Of a stretch of DNA of 64,000 nucleotides, positions 35,455-45,039 are shown piece after piece. This DNA comes from Parasedimentitalea maritima (GTDB taxonomy: Bacteria; Pseudomonadota; Alphaproteobacteria; Rhodobacterales; Rhodobacteraceae). The DNA lies in the NCBI RefSeq assembly GCF_005771405.1, contig NZ_VAUA01000004.1, positions 186,001-250,000 on the forward strand, in the 5' to 3' direction. The stretch's first letter is position 1. Every line of letters begins with the position of its first letter. The notes under the pieces were generated by a model, which saw nothing but the letters and a program-made list of their open reading frames with translations, was not told where the DNA came from and did no database searches. The position numbers and the translations under genes are program-made.

Positions 35455-36401
35455 TACGACAGGTCCAATTCGTACTGGTAGAAAAGTACACTGCGGGCAC
35501 CGAACATTTCCTTTTGTCTCGCTAGTCCTGAGTTTAAAACCCGACCGCCATCTGTCGTGGATATGCCAAAGTTGAACCACGATTTATCAGCACAAACGGT
35601 CTCCAGAAGGTGCGAGATAATCAAGTCGAGTGCAGCAACACGCCGTCCATCTTCGGTGGTGGCCATGTATTGGACATGCACCACTGGGCCGCAGTCAAAA
35701 ACGACAACTCCACCCTTAATATGTTCACCGTCCAGGGCAACAAATAGACGGATTTGGTCGGGAAAATGGCCGTGAAGCTGTTCAATTTCCTCTAAACTAT
35801 GCGTAGGAGCTGCGCCATGTGCCTCAATTAGCCGTTCCGAGAGAATACGCCAAAACGCGCCGAAGTCGGTGCTTTCCTCAACTTGCAGACCAGTTTTGCG
35901 GGCCCGTGTGACCCCTTGGCGTTTGGATTTTGAGAATTTTGGAGATCGGCCAATTGCAATGGCTGACGACAGATCGCACCTGACCATCCGTGCGCCGTGT
36001 TGCACAAGAGCGTAGATGTCCTGCTCTGCCGGGTATTGGTGGAAAATATGAGGGATCGATTTGTAATGGAGATGTTTGAAGCCGTCTGCGCGTAGAGTGT
36101 TTATCAAAGCTGAAACAGTTTCGACCATCAATTCGGCGGACATGGCTTCTCCAAAAAGTAGCCCGCCATAGGTCAGGCCGCCATGTGAGTAGAGCGTGTC
36201 TTCAACGCGGTTTGCTGGTAACACGGCACAAATCTTGTCACCTGCTTCAATGATCATGGAGTAATCGTCGAAACGATCCGAATGATACTCCATGAATCTT
36301 CGGTCATGCAGAAAGGTTCCATTGCCTGACCCGTCAACAAAGGCATTCCAAGCTTCGGTGTCTTCTGCCTGAAATCGCCGCATTTTTAATTCTTTAGTCA
36401 C
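35454..36401 (-). CDS. FemAB/GNAT-like acyltransferase-fold protein
   Basis: A 315-residue protein with two GNAT-like halves, as in the FemAB/peptidoglycan-bridge and lipid-associated acyltransferase group. Recognisable stretches are TFLHDRRFMEYHSDRFDDYS early, and IKGGVVVFDCGPVVHVQYMA followed by FGISTTDGGRVLNSGLARQK late, the usual pattern of the C-terminal half. In polysaccharide clusters such proteins may attach amino acids or acyl groups to sugars. It is translationally coupled with the downstream GT-B-like gene (TAATG overlap). Its precise substrate is not known. Confidence 0.7.
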   Translation of the reverse strand: MTKELKMRRFQAEDTEAWNAFVDGSGNGTFLHDRRFMEYHSDRFDDYSMIIEAGDKICAVLPANRVEDTLYSHGGLTYGGLLFGEAMSAELMVETVSALINTLRADGFKHLHYKSIPHIFHQYPAEQDIYALVQHGARMVRCDLSSAIAIGRSPKFSKSKRQGVTRARKTGLQVEESTDFGAFWRILSERLIEAHGAAPTHSLEEIEQLHGHFPDQIRLFVALDGEHIKGGVVVFDCGPVVHVQYMATTEDGRRVAALDLIISHLLETVCADKSWFNFGISTTDGGRVLNSGLARQKEMFGARSVLFYQYELDLS

Positions 36402-36600
36402 GTTTTCCTACCACCTGCACCGCGCTATAGGGCAATTGAACTGAGTATCCCTTGTCGGTATCCCAGTATCAACAGTCCTTGGGCAATGACGCTCATGTTG
36501 TTTCACATTTTTGCCGGTGATGCGGCCCTAAATATGAAACTGTTTGCCGCTAAGGTTCTCGCGCTGTACTCAGGGAAAAGATAAAAGCGAGAACCACATA

Positions 36601-37011
36601 ATGCCCCTGAACGACTGTCGGATTATTGAATTGCCCAAGATCGCTGATGCGCGAGGAAATTTGACTTTCGTAGAAGGCGGCAATCATATTCCGTTTGATA
36701 TAAAACGCGTTTACTATCTCTATGATGTGCCCGGAGGAGCTGATCGTGGCGAGCATGGCCACAAGGCGCTGCACCAGTTTGTAATATGCATGTCTGGCAG
36801 TTTTGATCTCGTACTCGACGATGGATTTAATTCACGCCGTTTTCATCTGAACAGGTCTTATTTCGGAGTTTATGTCTGCCCGATGATGTGGCGGTATCTC
36901 GATAATTTTTCCTCAGGGTCGGTGTGTATGGTTATGGCATCTGCAAAATACGATGAGCAGGATTACATCCGGGAAAAGAGCGATTTCCTCAAGGCGGTGG
37001 GTGCATCTTGA
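36601..37011 (+). CDS. dTDP-4-oxo-6-deoxyhexose 3,4-ketoisomerase (FdtA/QdtA family)
   Basis: A 136-residue single-domain cupin. [20 protein letters not shown] and [20 protein letters not shown] carry the active-site tyrosine, arginine and histidines of the FdtA/QdtA/WxcM family. It isomerises dTDP-4-oxo-6-deoxyglucose to the 3-oxo sugar. The ATG at 36601 is chosen because the protein then starts at the usual MPLNDCRII position. It is coupled to the next gene, an aminotransferase, by a 4-bp overlap. Whether it makes the galacto (Fuc3N) or gluco (Qui3N) form cannot be told here. Confidence 0.88.
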   Translation: MPLNDCRIIELPKIADARGNLTFVEGGNHIPFDIKRVYYLYDVPGGADRGEHGHKALHQFVICMSGSFDLVLDDGFNSRRFHLNRSYFGVYVCPMMWRYLDNFSSGSVCMVMASAKYDEQDYIREKSDFLKAVGAS

Positions 37012-38102
37012 AGGTTCCATTTCTAAACCTGCTTGCTGCCCATGCCGAACAGCAAGATCAGATCGAAAAGGCGCTGTTGCGAGTGGCTCGGGCGGGGTCC
37101 TACGTGTTGGGCCCTGAGCTGGAAGCGTTCGAGGAGGCTTTTGCAGCCTATGTCGGCAGCCCGCATTGTGCTGGTGTCGCGAATGGTTTGGACGCACTTC
37201 GATTGGGACTGATGTCCAAGGGCATTGGCCCTGGTGACGAAGTCATAGTGCCGAGCAATACCTATATAGCAACATGGCTGGCGGTCAGCCAATGCGGTGC
37301 TACCCCTGTACCTGTGGAGCCGTTGGTATCGACATATAACATAGACCCCGAAGCGGTACGCACTGCGATAACAAATCGGACCAAAGCTATAATACCAGTG
37401 CATCTTTATGGCCAACCGGCAGATATGGATACGTTGAATGCTATCGCACAAGAACATGACTTGTTTGTGCTGGAAGATGCAGCTCAGGCCCACGGTGCGC
37501 GTTACAAATCTCGTAGGATTGGGAGCTCGGGGACAGCGGCTTGGAGTTTTTACCCATCAAAGAACCTTGGCGCTTTGGGGGATGGTGGGGCGCTAACCAC
37601 AGATGATTCCGAAATAGCCGATCGAACGCTTCTCCTGCGCAACTATGGTTCGATCGTCAAATACGAGAATGACGTGCAGGGATTGAACAGCCGTCTCGAC
37701 CCGATCCAGGCCGCCGTTCTTCAGGTCAAGTTGACGGCACTGGATACAATGATCTCTCGGCGTCAGCACATTGCAAAGCGATATTCAGACGCTTTTTCCG
37801 CGGCTGGCCTGTGTATTCCTTTTGTACCAAGTTGGGCGGACCCCGTCTGGCACCTTTATGTGCTTCGTCATCATGACCGGGCTTCGTTCCAGAAGCGTCT
37901 GGCAGATAGCGGGGTTGGTACAGTTATTCACTATCCGATACCGCCCCACCTCCAGAAAGCATACGCAGATTTGGGTCTCTTACGCGGTAGTTTTCCCTTG
38001 GCAGAACAGTTTGCAGGTGAAGTAATCAGTCTTCCTATGTGCCCTGCCCAAACCGATGAACAGACGCATCATGTAATCGAAAGCGTCTTGAGGGTTGCAT
38101 AA
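37008..38102 (+). CDS. Sugar 3-aminotransferase (DegT/DnrJ/EryC1/StrS family)
   Basis: A 364-residue PLP aminotransferase. [20 protein letters not shown] at the start, [40 protein letters not shown], the [15 protein letters not shown] segment with the PLP-lysine, and [20 protein letters not shown] are family signatures. Paired with the ketoisomerase (4-bp overlap), it should transaminate the 3-oxo sugar to dTDP-3-amino-3,6-dideoxyhexose, as FdtB or QdtB does. The rmlA/rmlB genes that make the precursor are not in this window. Confidence 0.9.
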   Translation: MKVPFLNLLAAHAEQQDQIEKALLRVARAGSYVLGPELEAFEEAFAAYVGSPHCAGVANGLDALRLGLMSKGIGPGDEVIVPSNTYIATWLAVSQCGATPVPVEPLVSTYNIDPEAVRTAITNRTKAIIPVHLYGQPADMDTLNAIAQEHDLFVLEDAAQAHGARYKSRRIGSSGTAAWSFYPSKNLGALGDGGALTTDDSEIADRTLLLRNYGSIVKYENDVQGLNSRLDPIQAAVLQVKLTALDTMISRRQHIAKRYSDAFSAAGLCIPFVPSWADPVWHLYVLRHHDRASFQKRLADSGVGTVIHYPIPPHLQKAYADLGLLRGSFPLAEQFAGEVISLPMCPAQTDEQTHHVIESVLRVA

Positions 38103-38323
38103 ATTACTGCTCTGGCCGTCGCTGAGAATAGCAAGATACCGGTCCTATTTGTGTCGCGATGGCTGTTATTATTGATCCCGCAACGGCCACTCGCTCAAGT
38201 GGAGATGGTCGCGAGGCTTTAGTTTAGTGGCTGAAGTGGATCGACTTGTGAAAGAGTTGATCCCGAATGACGAAGAGAAAGAACCACGCTGTTGTAGGAG
38301 TTAGCGTTTCGAGCGGGTGCAGT

Positions 38324-38373
38324 TTTTAATCAATTGGTAGTTGGCTTGAACTCAACACGGTTCACCACTTTTC
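38324..38373 (+). repeat. Degenerate direct repeat of tRNA-Lys 3' half (att-like island border)
   Basis: These 50 nt match 31000-31049 (tRNA-Lys anticodon loop to 6 nt past the CCA) at 43 positions, in the same orientation. Seven substitutions are spread along it, and the 5' half of the tRNA is absent, so it is not a functional gene. A direct repeat of a tRNA 3' end at the far border of an AT-rich gene cluster is the classic trace of tRNA-targeted integration. No integrase is present between the repeats. Confidence 0.82.
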
Positions 38374-38376
38374 AAT

Positions 38377-38405
38377 GGCTTAGGCGGAAACGCCTGAGCC
38401 TTTCT
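38377..38405 (+). terminator. Hairpin terminator next to the tRNA-Lys remnant
   Basis: GGCTTAGGCG-GAAA-CGCCTGAGCC is a 10-bp stem with a GAAA tetraloop followed by TTTCT. It lies 3 nt after the tRNA-like sequence. It is probably the original terminator of tRNA-Lys, now 7.3 kb away because the island was inserted between tRNA and terminator. Confidence 0.8.
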
Positions 38406-38621
38406 CATTTGACCATCAAAAATTCTGTTCTCCCTTTTTGTAGATGCTCTACATGCGCTGCCAAACAGTGCCGCCTATGGTTCCTGAATAAACCATTCAA
38501 ACTGTGGTTGTTTGATAGTTGTGGATATTGGCTGCAATATGAGTCTAAGCTCGGATAGTGGTGCGTAATGCGACCCATTTTCAGAGGTTGCACGACACTT
38601 CTTACATCAGGGAGTACAATT

Positions 38622-40250
38622 ATGAATAAGCAAACACGCCTTTTAATTGCCGGCTTTCTATCAAGTACCTTCATCACCGGGGCTGCATTTGCAGCAGGTG
38701 TTCACCCAACGACGGGTGAGGCATTGGCTGATGATCAAACTTTTACTTATCGCATTCTGGACGAACACAGCTCGGTTGATCCGCAAGTGGTCGAAGATGT
38801 TTCTGGTGCAGAAATTGTACGGGACCTGTTTGAGGGCCTGATGAACCAGGATCGAGACGGAAATCTGGTGCCGGGTGTGGCCACAGGGTTCACCACAAAT
38901 GACACCAAAGATGTCTATACCTTTACACTGAGAGATACGGCCAAGTGGTCCAATGGTGACCCGGTAATTGCCAGTGATTTTGTTTTCGCTTGGAAACGCG
39001 CCGTCGATCCTGAATTGTCGTCGCCTTATGCTTGGTTCGTCCAGTTAATGTCGATCGAGAATGCGGGTGCGATCATAGCTGGGGAAACGGCAGTGGATGA
39101 GCTGGGCGTCAAAGCAATTGATGATCATACACTTGAAGTACGCCTGTCCGCACCTCTCCCATATTTTGCCCAGATGACCACACACGCCACAACGTTCCCG
39201 GCCCCTCAAAAGGTGATCGAGGCTCATGGCGATGCCTGGACGAAGCCTGAAAACATTGTCTCGAACGGTGCTTACGTTTTGACCGAGCATCTGCCTCAGG
39301 AACGGTCAGTACGTGAACGGAACACGATGTATTGGGACAATGAAAATACCATTGTGGACAAGGTTGTAGCGCTGGTCATCAACGACGAAAATGTTGCTCT
39401 GACACGCTATTTAGCGGGCGAGCTTGACCGGACTGAAGTGCCTGCTGGACAATTCCCGAGATTGCAAAAGGAACACCCGGCTGAAGCCATCAGCTTTCCA
39501 CGCCTGTGCAACTACTATTACACGTTCAACCTGTCCGAAGACGGTCCAGAGGCATTCAAGGACCCACGCGTTCGCCAAGCGCTTTCCCTGGCTGTTGATC
39601 GCAAGATCATAACCGAAAAAATCCTCGCTGGTGGACAGCCTGAGGCCTATACCTTTGCCCCAGAGGCCACAGCTGGTTTTACCGTGCCGGAGGTCGAAAT
39701 GTCCGCCATGACGCAGGCGGAGCGGGACTCTCTGGCTAAGGAACTCTTGGCCGAGGCTGGGTATGGCCCGGATAACCCACTGACTTTCAACATGATCTAC
39801 AACACATCTGAATCGCACAAGAAGATCGCTGTTGCGTTGGGGCAGATGTGGAAACAGAAGTTAGGGGTACAAACCGACCTTGGTAACTTGGAGTGGAAGG
39901 TCTTCCTAGAAACACGTGGTAATCAAGATTTTGATCTGGCGCGTGGGGCTTGGTGTGGCGACTATAATGAGGCATCGACCTTCCTTGATCTGCTGCAATC
40001 CGACTCCGGATACAATGATGGTAAATTCCAAAACACCCGCGTTGATGAACTGTTGGCATCGGCCAAGATCGCAAGTGATACCACCAAGATCTATACTGAA
40101 GTCGAACAGATTCTTGCGCAAGAATCGCCGATTATTCCGATCTATCACTATGCAGGCGTTTATATGATGGACAGCGATGTCGGAAACTGGCCAGTCGATA
40201 ACGTCGAGCAGAACTGGTACTCAAAGAACCTCTACAAAATTGCAGAATGA
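38622..40250 (+). CDS. oppA: Oligopeptide ABC transporter, periplasmic binding protein
   Basis: A 542-residue class-5 solute-binding protein with a Sec signal peptide (MNKQTRLLIAGFLSSTFITG followed by AAFA). Mature motifs include SSVDPQVVEDVSGAEIVRDL, LRDTAKWSNGDPVIASDF and a late DPRVRQALSLAVDRKII, all typical of OppA. It binds peptides in the periplasm. AGGGAG precedes the ATG at 38622. It is first gene of an opp operon and followed by a strong hairpin that may set higher expression for this subunit. Confidence 0.92.
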   Translation: MNKQTRLLIAGFLSSTFITGAAFAAGVHPTTGEALADDQTFTYRILDEHSSVDPQVVEDVSGAEIVRDLFEGLMNQDRDGNLVPGVATGFTTNDTKDVYTFTLRDTAKWSNGDPVIASDFVFAWKRAVDPELSSPYAWFVQLMSIENAGAIIAGETAVDELGVKAIDDHTLEVRLSAPLPYFAQMTTHATTFPAPQKVIEAHGDAWTKPENIVSNGAYVLTEHLPQERSVRERNTMYWDNENTIVDKVVALVINDENVALTRYLAGELDRTEVPAGQFPRLQKEHPAEAISFPRLCNYYYTFNLSEDGPEAFKDPRVRQALSLAVDRKIITEKILAGGQPEAYTFAPEATAGFTVPEVEMSAMTQAERDSLAKELLAEAGYGPDNPLTFNMIYNTSESHKKIAVALGQMWKQKLGVQTDLGNLEWKVFLETRGNQDFDLARGAWCGDYNEASTFLDLLQSDSGYNDGKFQNTRVDELLASAKIASDTTKIYTEVEQILAQESPIIPIYHYAGVYMMDSDVGNWPVDNVEQNWYSKNLYKIAE

Positions 40251-40270
40251 TCGCGTGATCTTCTAACGCC

Positions 40271-40298
40271 GCCCTGCCCCTGATCTTGGGGGCGGGGC
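40271..40298 (+). terminator. Intra-operon hairpin after oppA
   Basis: GCCCTGCCCC pairs with GGGGCGGGGC (10 bp, one G-T pair) across an 8-nt loop in the gap between oppA and oppB. No T-run follows. Such hairpins commonly stabilise the mRNA of the binding protein or partly stop transcription before the membrane subunits. Confidence 0.6.
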
Positions 40299-40321
40299 TT
40301 CCGTTCTGACTGAGGTCTCGA

Positions 40322-41245
40322 ATGATCGCCTATATTATCCGGCGTCTCCTTGTCGCCATCCCGACTATACTTGTTTTAATCATAGCATCTTTCTTTTTGA
40401 TGCACTTTGCGCCGGGTGGTCCGTTCACCTCAGAGCGTCCGCTGCCACCACAGGTGCTTGCCAATATCGAAGCACGATATGGTTTAGATCAACCGTTGTG
40501 GAAGCAGCTGTATGATTATCTCTTCAACATTATCTTTCACTTTGATTTTGGCCCGTCCTTCAAGTTCAAAGATCGCGATGTAAATGACATCATTGCGCAG
40601 GGCTTTCCGATCTCGCTCACTTATGGTGCTCTATCGTTTCTCGCAGCTTCCGTTGTTGGGATTTCCTTAGGGATTGCCGCAGCCATTCGCCACAATACAT
40701 GGATCGACTACGTTGCTGTGGGGCTGGGTATCGCCGCGCAGGCGTTGCCAAATTTCATTATGGGGCCAATCCTCATCCTGACGTTTACCCTGTGGCTTGG
40801 TTTGTTACCGGGCGGAGGTTGGAATGGGGGGCAGTGGCAATACCTGATCATGCCGGTGATTGCGCTTTCAACATCCTACATGGGATCGATTGCCCGTATC
40901 ACCCGCAGTTCAATGCTTGAGGTGCTGAATTCGAACTTCATTCGCACCGCACGGGCCAAAGGACTGCCAACTCGCAGTGTAATCTGGCGGCATGCTTTGA
41001 AGCCAACCTTGTTGCCTGTGGTGTCATACCTTGGGCCGGTTTTTGTTTACGTTCTGACCGGATCGGTCTTTGTAGACATCTATTTTTCCACCGGCGGATT
41101 GGGGCAGGCTTACGTCGGCTCAGCCCTGTCGCGTGATTACGCGGTGCTATTGGGAGTAACGATCCTGTACGGCACCCTTACCGTAGTTGTGAACCTTTTG
41201 ACCGACCTGGCTTATGCCTGGTTCGATCCCAAGATCAGATATTAA
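40322..41245 (+). CDS. oppB: Oligopeptide ABC transporter, permease OppB
   Basis: A 307-residue, six-TM permease. The N-terminal YIIRRLLVAIPTILVLIIAS and the EAA-like loop around FIRTARAKGLPTRSVIWRHA are OppB signatures. It forms the inner-membrane channel together with OppC. It lies 72 bp after oppA and 11 bp before the oppC start. Confidence 0.93.
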   Translation: MIAYIIRRLLVAIPTILVLIIASFFLMHFAPGGPFTSERPLPPQVLANIEARYGLDQPLWKQLYDYLFNIIFHFDFGPSFKFKDRDVNDIIAQGFPISLTYGALSFLAASVVGISLGIAAAIRHNTWIDYVAVGLGIAAQALPNFIMGPILILTFTLWLGLLPGGGWNGGQWQYLIMPVIALSTSYMGSIARITRSSMLEVLNSNFIRTARAKGLPTRSVIWRHALKPTLLPVVSYLGPVFVYVLTGSVFVDIYFSTGGLGQAYVGSALSRDYAVLLGVTILYGTLTVVVNLLTDLAYAWFDPKIRY

Positions 41246-41255
41246 GGGGCGCAAC

Positions 41256-42185
41256 ATGTTTGGAAGCTCTCAAAAAACCGCCCGACTGGCCGAAGAGGTC
41301 ACTGATTTCACAGCTGTTCAGGGGCGTTCGCTCTGGCAGGATGCGCGCACGCGCTTTGTGCAAAATCGGGCTGCGCGTATCTGCGTCTTAATCCTAGCCC
41401 TGATCGTCGTCTTCACTATCGTTGGACCTTACTTCGCGCAGTGGAACAATGAAGAAATCGACTGGGACATCATGGGGAGCGCTGCAGAGCGGGGAATGCC
41501 ATCTTTTGCGACGGGGCACTATTTTGGTGTCGATGACTTGGGACGGGATCTTTACAGTCGAGTCATTCAGGCAACCACAACTTCCTTGTTAGTCGGGCTG
41601 GTTGGCGCTGCAATGGCGCTGTTCGTTGGCACGATTTACGGGATCATTTCTGGTTTTGTGGGTGGCCGTGCCGACAACATCATGATGCGTATTGTGGACA
41701 TACTGATGGCGATCCCCACTGTCCTAGTCATTATTTTATTGCTGGTGGTCGCTGGCCGCTCCTTCTTTATGCTGTTCATCGCCCTTGGTGCGGTCAGTTG
41801 GCTCAGCATGGCTCGGATCGTACGGGGGCAAACACTCGCCTTGAAGCACCGTGAATTCATCGAAGCTGCACGTGCCTCTGGTGTCAGTGAGATCACCATC
41901 ATGTATCGACATATTCTACCGAATTTGTTGGGTGTAGTGATCGTCTATGCCTCGTTGTTGGTGCCCGAAATGATTCTGGCGGAGAGTTTCATCTCCTTCC
42001 TCGGTTTGGGGGTTTCGGAACCCTATACCTCGCTGGGCAGTCTGATTTCCGAAGGCGCAGGCACGATGGCTTATGGCACATTGTGGCAACTGGCCTTTCC
42101 TCTTTTCTTTTACGTTACCATTATTATCACCATGTTTTTCATCGGTGATGGCTTGCGTGACGCGCTTGACCCCAAGGACCGCTGA
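41256..42185 (+). CDS. oppC: Oligopeptide ABC transporter, permease OppC
   Basis: A 309-residue, six-TM permease. The cytosolic N-tail, the [20 protein letters not shown] block and the EAA loop [20 protein letters not shown] are characteristic of OppC. The ATG at 41256 is chosen, 10 bp after the oppB stop; a longer frame overlaps oppB. oppDF begins 2 bp after its stop. Confidence 0.93.
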   Translation: MFGSSQKTARLAEEVTDFTAVQGRSLWQDARTRFVQNRAARICVLILALIVVFTIVGPYFAQWNNEEIDWDIMGSAAERGMPSFATGHYFGVDDLGRDLYSRVIQATTTSLLVGLVGAAMALFVGTIYGIISGFVGGRADNIMMRIVDILMAIPTVLVIILLLVVAGRSFFMLFIALGAVSWLSMARIVRGQTLALKHREFIEAARASGVSEITIMYRHILPNLLGVVIVYASLLVPEMILAESFISFLGLGVSEPYTSLGSLISEGAGTMAYGTLWQLAFPLFFYVTIIITMFFIGDGLRDALDPKDR

Positions 42186-42187
42186 TT

Positions 42188-43990
42188 ATGAGCCTGCTAA
42201 GTGTAAAAGACCTCAGCGTTGAATTTTCCACCCCAGATGGGGCCGTGGCCGCAGTCAAAGGGATTTCCTTTGATATCCAGCCAGGTGAATGTTTAGGCAT
42301 CGTGGGCGAAAGTGGATCAGGTAAAAGTCAAACTTTTATGGCGGCAATGGGACTGCTGCCGCCAAATGGCCGGGCGAGTGGTTCTGTTTTGTTAAATGGC
42401 AGCGAGATCCTTAATTTGGCCATCCCGGAATTGAATCACATACGTGGCAGTGATGTTGGCATGATTTTTCAGGATCCCCTAACCGCGCTGACGCCTCATC
42501 TTCGTGTCGGCGATCAAATGCGAGAAGTTCTGCAGGTTCACGAGGGGATTGTCGGCAGGGAGGCCCGGCAACGTTGCCTCGAGTGGCTGGACCGGGTTCG
42601 GATTCCCGAAGCTGCGCGTCGATTGGATCAGTTTCCGCACGAATTGTCTGGAGGTATGCGCCAACGGGTTATGATCGCCATGTCTATGCTGTGTAATCCG
42701 AAACTGTTGATTGCTGATGAACCTACAACGGCGCTGGATGTGACCGTGCAGGCAGAGATACTCGACCTTATGGCTGGGCTGCAAAAAGAGCAGGGCACTG
42801 CAATTGCACTGATCACGCATGACATGGGAGTGGTTGCCCGGATGTGTGATCGTATCCAGGTCATGCGACAGGGCGAGTTTGTCGAAGATGGCGATGTTCG
42901 TGAGATCTTTCACGCCCCCAAACATGCCTATACGCGTGCGTTGCTAGAAGCGATGCCCCGCATTGATGCAGCTGACGCGCCACAGATGTTCGAAGCCAAA
43001 GCTGAACCAATCCTGCGGGTTGATGATGTTAAAGTTCATTTCCAGATGAAAATGTCAGGAGGGTTATTTGGTCGCTATGTCCCGCTCAAGGCAGTGGATG
43101 GCGTCAGTTTTGATATCCGTCAGGGTGAAACTCTTGGTGTGGTGGGTGAGAGTGGCTGTGGGAAATCCACTCTGGCACGTGCAGTTTTGCAACTGATAGA
43201 ACCTACCGGCGGCGGTGTGAGTTGGTTGGGTCAGCCAATTGTGGGCTTGAAGCGGTCCGAACTGAACAAGTACCGGAAAAACCTACAAATTGTTTTCCAA
43301 GACCCTCTGGCCAGCTTGGATCCGAGGATGACGATTTCTGCGTCTATTGCTGAGCCGCTCCTTACTTATCGACCCGACCTGACCACGCGTGAGCGAAAAG
43401 AGCACGTGGCGGCAATGATGGAAAAGGTAGGGTTGGAGCGGCATCTGTTTAACCGTTACCCACACGAACTGTCAGGGGGGCAGAACCAAAGAGTTGGTAT
43501 TGCTCGGGCCATGATCAACCGGCCCAAATTGATCATCTGCGACGAGGCGGTATCGGCGTTGGATGTGTCTATTCAGGCGCAGATTATTCAGCTTCTACGT
43601 GATTTGCAGGCTGAATTTGGTCTTGCAATGATTTTCATCAGTCATGATCTATCGGTGGTGCGGGCGATTTCTAACAGGATTATGGTGCTGTACTTGGGAC
43701 GCGTAGTTGAACTGGCAGATGGTGAAACGATTTGTTCGCAACCCCTACATCCCTATACTAAATCTTTGATTTCGGCAGTGCCAATTCCGGACCCGGATAT
43801 TGAGCGGTCTCGAAACCGCCTTAAAATACCAGGCGAGCTACCATCTCCTTTAGATCCGTCTGCTGCACTTCGGTTTTTGCCCAGCCGACTGAATACTGGG
43901 GAAATCGGATATATTCCCAAGCTGCAGGAGATAAACCCAGCTCATTTTGTTGCTGAACATGATCCATTGGATGTGATTATGACTGACTAG
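42188..43990 (+). CDS. oppDF: Fused oligopeptide ABC transporter ATPase OppDF
   Basis: A 600-residue protein with two complete ABC modules. Module 1 has Walker [14 protein letters not shown] (near residue 38) and signature LSGGMRQRV; module 2 has [12 protein letters not shown] (near residue 320) and [14 protein letters not shown], with Walker [13 protein letters not shown]. Both end with the OppD/F C-terminal extension ([12 protein letters not shown]). It supplies both ATPase halves for OppBC, so no separate oppF is needed. It ends the opp operon. Confidence 0.93.
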   Translation: MSLLSVKDLSVEFSTPDGAVAAVKGISFDIQPGECLGIVGESGSGKSQTFMAAMGLLPPNGRASGSVLLNGSEILNLAIPELNHIRGSDVGMIFQDPLTALTPHLRVGDQMREVLQVHEGIVGREARQRCLEWLDRVRIPEAARRLDQFPHELSGGMRQRVMIAMSMLCNPKLLIADEPTTALDVTVQAEILDLMAGLQKEQGTAIALITHDMGVVARMCDRIQVMRQGEFVEDGDVREIFHAPKHAYTRALLEAMPRIDAADAPQMFEAKAEPILRVDDVKVHFQMKMSGGLFGRYVPLKAVDGVSFDIRQGETLGVVGESGCGKSTLARAVLQLIEPTGGGVSWLGQPIVGLKRSELNKYRKNLQIVFQDPLASLDPRMTISASIAEPLLTYRPDLTTRERKEHVAAMMEKVGLERHLFNRYPHELSGGQNQRVGIARAMINRPKLIICDEAVSALDVSIQAQIIQLLRDLQAEFGLAMIFISHDLSVVRAISNRIMVLYLGRVVELADGETICSQPLHPYTKSLISAVPIPDPDIERSRNRLKIPGELPSPLDPSAALRFLPSRLNTGEIGYIPKLQEINPAHFVAEHDPLDVIMTD

Positions 43991-44077
43991 AGTTTACCTG
44001 CGCGGATGAACAAGGGTGCAGGCCATTGGTTGTCATGTTATGAATTCCATAAGCCACCGTGGTGAGGAGCGCGATCA

Positions 44078-44776
44078 ATGGTAAATTCTCTATTTCAACT
44101 ACCTGAAGTACCTTTGGTGCCGGTAAGAAATGAAGAGGCGGGGTACCCAGTTGCGCGAATTTTTTGCGTAGGACGAAATTATGCCGCTCATGCCGCAGAG
44201 ATGGGAGTTGAAGTAGACCGCGAGGCACCGTTCTACTTTACAAAGTCACCAGCCAACATGGTTCTAAGCGGAGCGGAGACCCCTTATCCACTTGGTACCG
44301 ACAATTTCCACTATGAAATGGAACTGGCGCTGGCCATTGGCGCGCCGTTGTTTCGTGCCACTTCCGAGCAGGCGCGCGCCGCGATTTATGGGTATGGCTG
44401 CGCATTGGACATGACCCGACGTGATTTGCAAATTCGAGAGAGGCAAAAACAACGACCGTGGGATCTCGGCAAGGATGTCGAAAACGGCACAGTTATGGCG
44501 CCGTTGACCCGCGCCAAGGAATGGGGCTCTCCTGATGCGCAGCGGATATGTCTGAACGTCAACGGCGAGATCCGTCAGGATGCGACATTGGCCGAACTGG
44601 TCTGGTCGGTCGAAGAGATCCTTTGTCATTTATCGCAGTTCTATCACCTACGCCCCGGCGATCTGGTCCTCACCGGCACTCCGGCGGGTGTTGGCCCAGT
44701 TGTCGCCGGTGATATCATTGAGGGTGGGATCGATGGGCTTGACCCTATTTCCCTTAGTTTGACGGATTTGAGATGA
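44078..44776 (+). CDS. Fumarylacetoacetate-hydrolase-family enzyme (fumarylpyruvate-hydrolase-like)
   Basis: A 232-residue FAH-fold protein. CVGRNYAAHAAEMG is the family start, FHYEMELALAIG supplies the metal-binding glutamates, and ALDMTRRDLQ the aspartate; VLTGTPAGVGPV is the late signature. Members split C-C bonds in aromatic-ring products (for example fumarylpyruvate) or decarboxylate keto acids. It lies between the opp operon and the TRAP/box genes but has no BoxR-type operator, so membership of the benzoate system is not supported. GAGG is 14 nt upstream of the ATG. Confidence 0.85.
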   Translation: MVNSLFQLPEVPLVPVRNEEAGYPVARIFCVGRNYAAHAAEMGVEVDREAPFYFTKSPANMVLSGAETPYPLGTDNFHYEMELALAIGAPLFRATSEQARAAIYGYGCALDMTRRDLQIRERQKQRPWDLGKDVENGTVMAPLTRAKEWGSPDAQRICLNVNGEIRQDATLAELVWSVEEILCHLSQFYHLRPGDLVLTGTPAGVGPVVAGDIIEGGIDGLDPISLSLTDLR

Positions 44777-44970
44777 TGCTTGAAATATTGTTTGCTTGTC
44801 GCGAAGTTTCCGGAAACTTTGTTGATTGGAAAATGCATGTTCATGGTTGATAGTTACAAATGCGCCTAATAGCTGGTGTGTAACCGGTTTGTTTTATGAA
44901 CCAGACATAGGTGGCGGCAGCTCTGTTGAGCAGGTACGCGGTCACTGGGAGAAAGAAACGAGAATAATTT

Positions 44971-45013
44971 GGCATTATATTGCAAACTTCAAAAATGAAG
45001 GCATTATATTGCG
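44971..45013 (+). promoter_or_regulatory. Two BoxR-type operators before the TRAP operon
   Basis: GGCATTATATTGCA at 44971-44984 and GGCATTATATTGCG at 45000-45013, 29 bp apart. Both share the pattern NGCA-N-TAT-NN-TGCN seen before the ligase, boxC and boxR genes. The second ends 26 bp before the dctP start. A BoxR/BzdR-type repressor bound here would block the promoter. Confidence 0.7.
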
Positions 45014-45039
45014 TGATAACGGTCCTAGGGAGGAATCAC

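Larger units (their letters stand above)
38103..38621. other. 519-bp gap holding the tRNA-Lys remnant and a terminator
   Basis: The first 220 bp have no clear gene, though short frames such as ATG at 38159 (MAVIIDPATA) break quickly with stops and could be gene debris. The tRNA-Lys 3' copy is at 38324-38373 and a strong hairpin at 38377-38400. The right part up to 38621 should contain the oppA promoter and carries an RBS (GGGAG) 8-13 nt before its start. Confidence 0.5.

Noticed and set aside
38159-38320. Possible gene fragment MAVIIDPATA before the tRNA remnant
   Set aside because: The frame breaks after about 23 codons and no family could be recognised; kept only as possible debris in the gap note.
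38324-38373. A second tRNA-Lys gene
   Set aside because: Only the 3' half is present and it has seven changes; there is no 5' acceptor or D arm upstream.
44078-44776. FAH-family enzyme as a member of the benzoate regulon
   Set aside because: No BoxR-type operator is found in front of it and the box pathway does not need an FAH step; it may serve another ring-cleavage route.
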